Source of the DNA: Mucilaginibacter sp.
GTDB lineage: Bacteria; Bacteroidota; Bacteroidia; Sphingobacteriales; Sphingobacteriaceae
Reading direction: 5' to 3'
Assembly (NCBI GenBank): GCA_019235595.1
Contig: JAFAKI010000224.1
Span: 1 to 8,528, forward strand
DNA: 8,528 nt
Below the pieces are notes generated by a model. That model had not been told where the DNA came from and did no database searches. It saw nothing but the letters and a program-made list of their open reading frames with translations. Each line of letters opens with the position of its first letter. The stretch's first letter is position 1. The translations under genes and the position numbers were made by a program. Of this stretch, positions 7,582-8,528 are shown piece after piece.

Positions 7582-8528
7582 CCTCAAGCTCTTCACCGGA
7601 TTCGCCGTAGCAGCCTTTATACTCTGAAAGCTTACAGTGATCAAAGTGATCAACAGCGCGCCGCCACAGGTTACGCCAAATACCCACCAGGATATATCTG
7701 TGCGGTAGTGATAATTCATTAGCCATTTATGCATAAAGTAATAAGCTATTGGCGATGCAATTAACTGCGACAGAATAACCAGTTGTATAAAGTCTTTTGA
7801 TAAAAGAGCCCAAAGATTTAACCGTTGCACCTAATACCTTACGGACGCCAATTTCTTTAAAGCGCTGCTCTGCAACAAACGATGCTAATCCGAACAGACC
7901 AAGACATGAGATGAAAATGGCTAGACTGGCGAACACCCCGGCAAGCTTACCAATCCGCTCTTCGGCAGCGAATTTGGCGGCATATTCTTCATCTGCAAAC
8001 TTGTATTCGAAAGGTGCAGAAGGGATGATCTTTTTAAACACGGCTTCGATTTTTGGCAATGCCTCACTGGCACTCACATTTGGATTGATCTTAATATTGA
8101 TCTGGCTGGTGCCCACATGCCCCTTTATCATAAAGATGGTAGGGGTGATGTCGTCATAAGGCGACTCCATGATCATGTCCCTCACCACGCCTAATATTTT
8201 GTAATATTTCATAGGCTGATCCTGGAACTTCCAGCTTACATCTTCGCCTACCGGGTTTTTAAGCCCCATGTATTTTGCAGCAGCTTCGTTAATGACCATC
8301 CCGTTTGAGTCGGTAGAAAAGGCCCTTGAAAAATCGCGTCCGCTCACAAACTGCCAGCCGACGGTTTTGCCAAATTCAAATGTTACCGGGAGCGTACCGA
8401 ACGAATCATTGAAGTTAGGGTTTTTGCCTCTCCACGTAAAACCACCATTGCCGGATGCGATCTCGGTTACTTTACCAAAAGACTCAGACATTTCCGATAC
8501 CACGCCTGTTTTCTTTAATTCAGATCGC
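7573..8528 (-). pseudogene. FtsX/MacB-type ABC transporter permease, C-terminal part, frameshifted (runs off right edge)
   Basis: The minus strand is open from the right edge (first full codon at 8527) and reads the second half of a two-module permease. The visible part starts in the second periplasmic domain (RSELKKTGVVSEMSESF, NGGFTWRGK, INEAAAKYMGLKNPVG, YKILGVVRDM, NPNVSASEAL, FADEEYAAKF). It continues through TM6 (ASLAIFISCLGLFGLASF) to the coupling segment FKEIGVRKVLGATV, ending at 7820. There the frame breaks. In the original frame translation leaves the family and stops at 7729-7727. The family resumes one frame over at 7818 (NLWALLSKDFIQL), through TM7 and TM8 to NPVKSLRSE and a TAG at 7573. 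Paralogues have one codon between V and N/Q where this copy has one base, so a 2-nt deletion is the simplest explanation. As read, the product lacks TM7 and TM8. The intact downstream frame suggests a very recent mutation or a sequence error. Only the 3' part is visible, roughly equivalent to residues 488-799 of the 799-aa paralogue. Confidence 0.88.
7816..7822 (-). other. Frameshift site (apparent 2-nt deletion)
   Basis: On the coding strand the bases read GTT (7822-7820), A (7819), AAT (7818-7816). The paralogues have a full codon between the equivalent of V and N/Q: VFN at 799-aa residues 717-719 and VSQ at 790-aa residues 708-710. One base remains of that codon here. No long homopolymer or recognisable X-XXY-YYZ slippery heptamer is present. 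Confidence 0.85.

Noticed and set aside
7727..7830. Programmed ribosomal frameshift joining the two halves of the right-edge permease
   Set aside because: A +1 or -2 shift would be needed at GTT-A-AAT. There is no recognisable slippery site, stop codon or stimulatory structure at the junction, and the intact paralogues need no shift. Mutation or sequence error is simpler.
7797..8159. 120-codon plus-strand open frame, and the similar shorter ones at 960-1190, 2841-3056, 3276-3608, 3614-3820, 4539-4811 and 6496-6819
   Set aside because: All are antisense to well-supported permease sequence. Two of them (2841-3056 and 7797-8159) have similar peptides (for example TLRTPIS, KMARLAN) only because they are antisense to the same conserved TM6/coupling region.
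1..8528. Mobile element explaining the tandem copies
   Set aside because: No transposase, integrase, terminal inverted repeats or target-site duplications are visible. The repeats seen are short and confined to gene junctions.

Overview
The window holds one tandem array of paralogous inner-membrane permease genes, all on the minus strand, and nothing else with coding support. Three are complete (152-2566, 804 aa; 2642-5041, 799 aa; 5125-7497, 790 aa). A fourth runs off the right edge and carries a frameshift (7573-8528). The first 22 codons of a fifth run off the left edge (1-68). On the coding strand the order is 7573-8528, 5125-7497, 2642-5041, 152-2566, 1-68, all in the same direction with 75-83 bp gaps, so a single polycistronic transcript is plausible.

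All belong to the FtsX/MacB permease superfamily, in the duplicated form common in Bacteroidota. Each has one transmembrane helix, a large periplasmic MacB-PCD-like domain and three helices (FtsX module 1), then the same layout again (module 2). None contains Walker A/B or ABC-signature motifs, so each needs a separate ATPase, which is not in this window. The substrate cannot be read from the sequence.

The organism is most likely a Bacteroidota member, perhaps Sphingobacteriaceae (Mucilaginibacter/Pedobacter-like). The reasons are the protein family and its NPVKSLRSE tail, the moderate-to-low GC, the lack of clear Shine-Dalgarno sequences before the ATGs, and AATGAC-type heptad repeats between genes. 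This is inference from family knowledge, not a database result.

The most unusual part is the DNA between the genes. Three gaps carry a degenerate 15-bp tandem unit (about ACYRRTTAACTGRTM on the plus strand), in the same phase each time and running into the upstream gene's TGA stop. Next to it, closer to the following start codon, lie 7/8-bp TCATTAG-type repeats. The fourth gap is instead a run of about eleven heptads (consensus AAxxxCT) arranged as a 21-bp higher-order repeat. No promoter, terminator, RNA gene, transposase or CRISPR array was recognised. The window is best read as an expanding or recombining permease array with repeat-filled junctions and one broken or mis-sequenced copy. I do not see strong evidence for a wholly new system.
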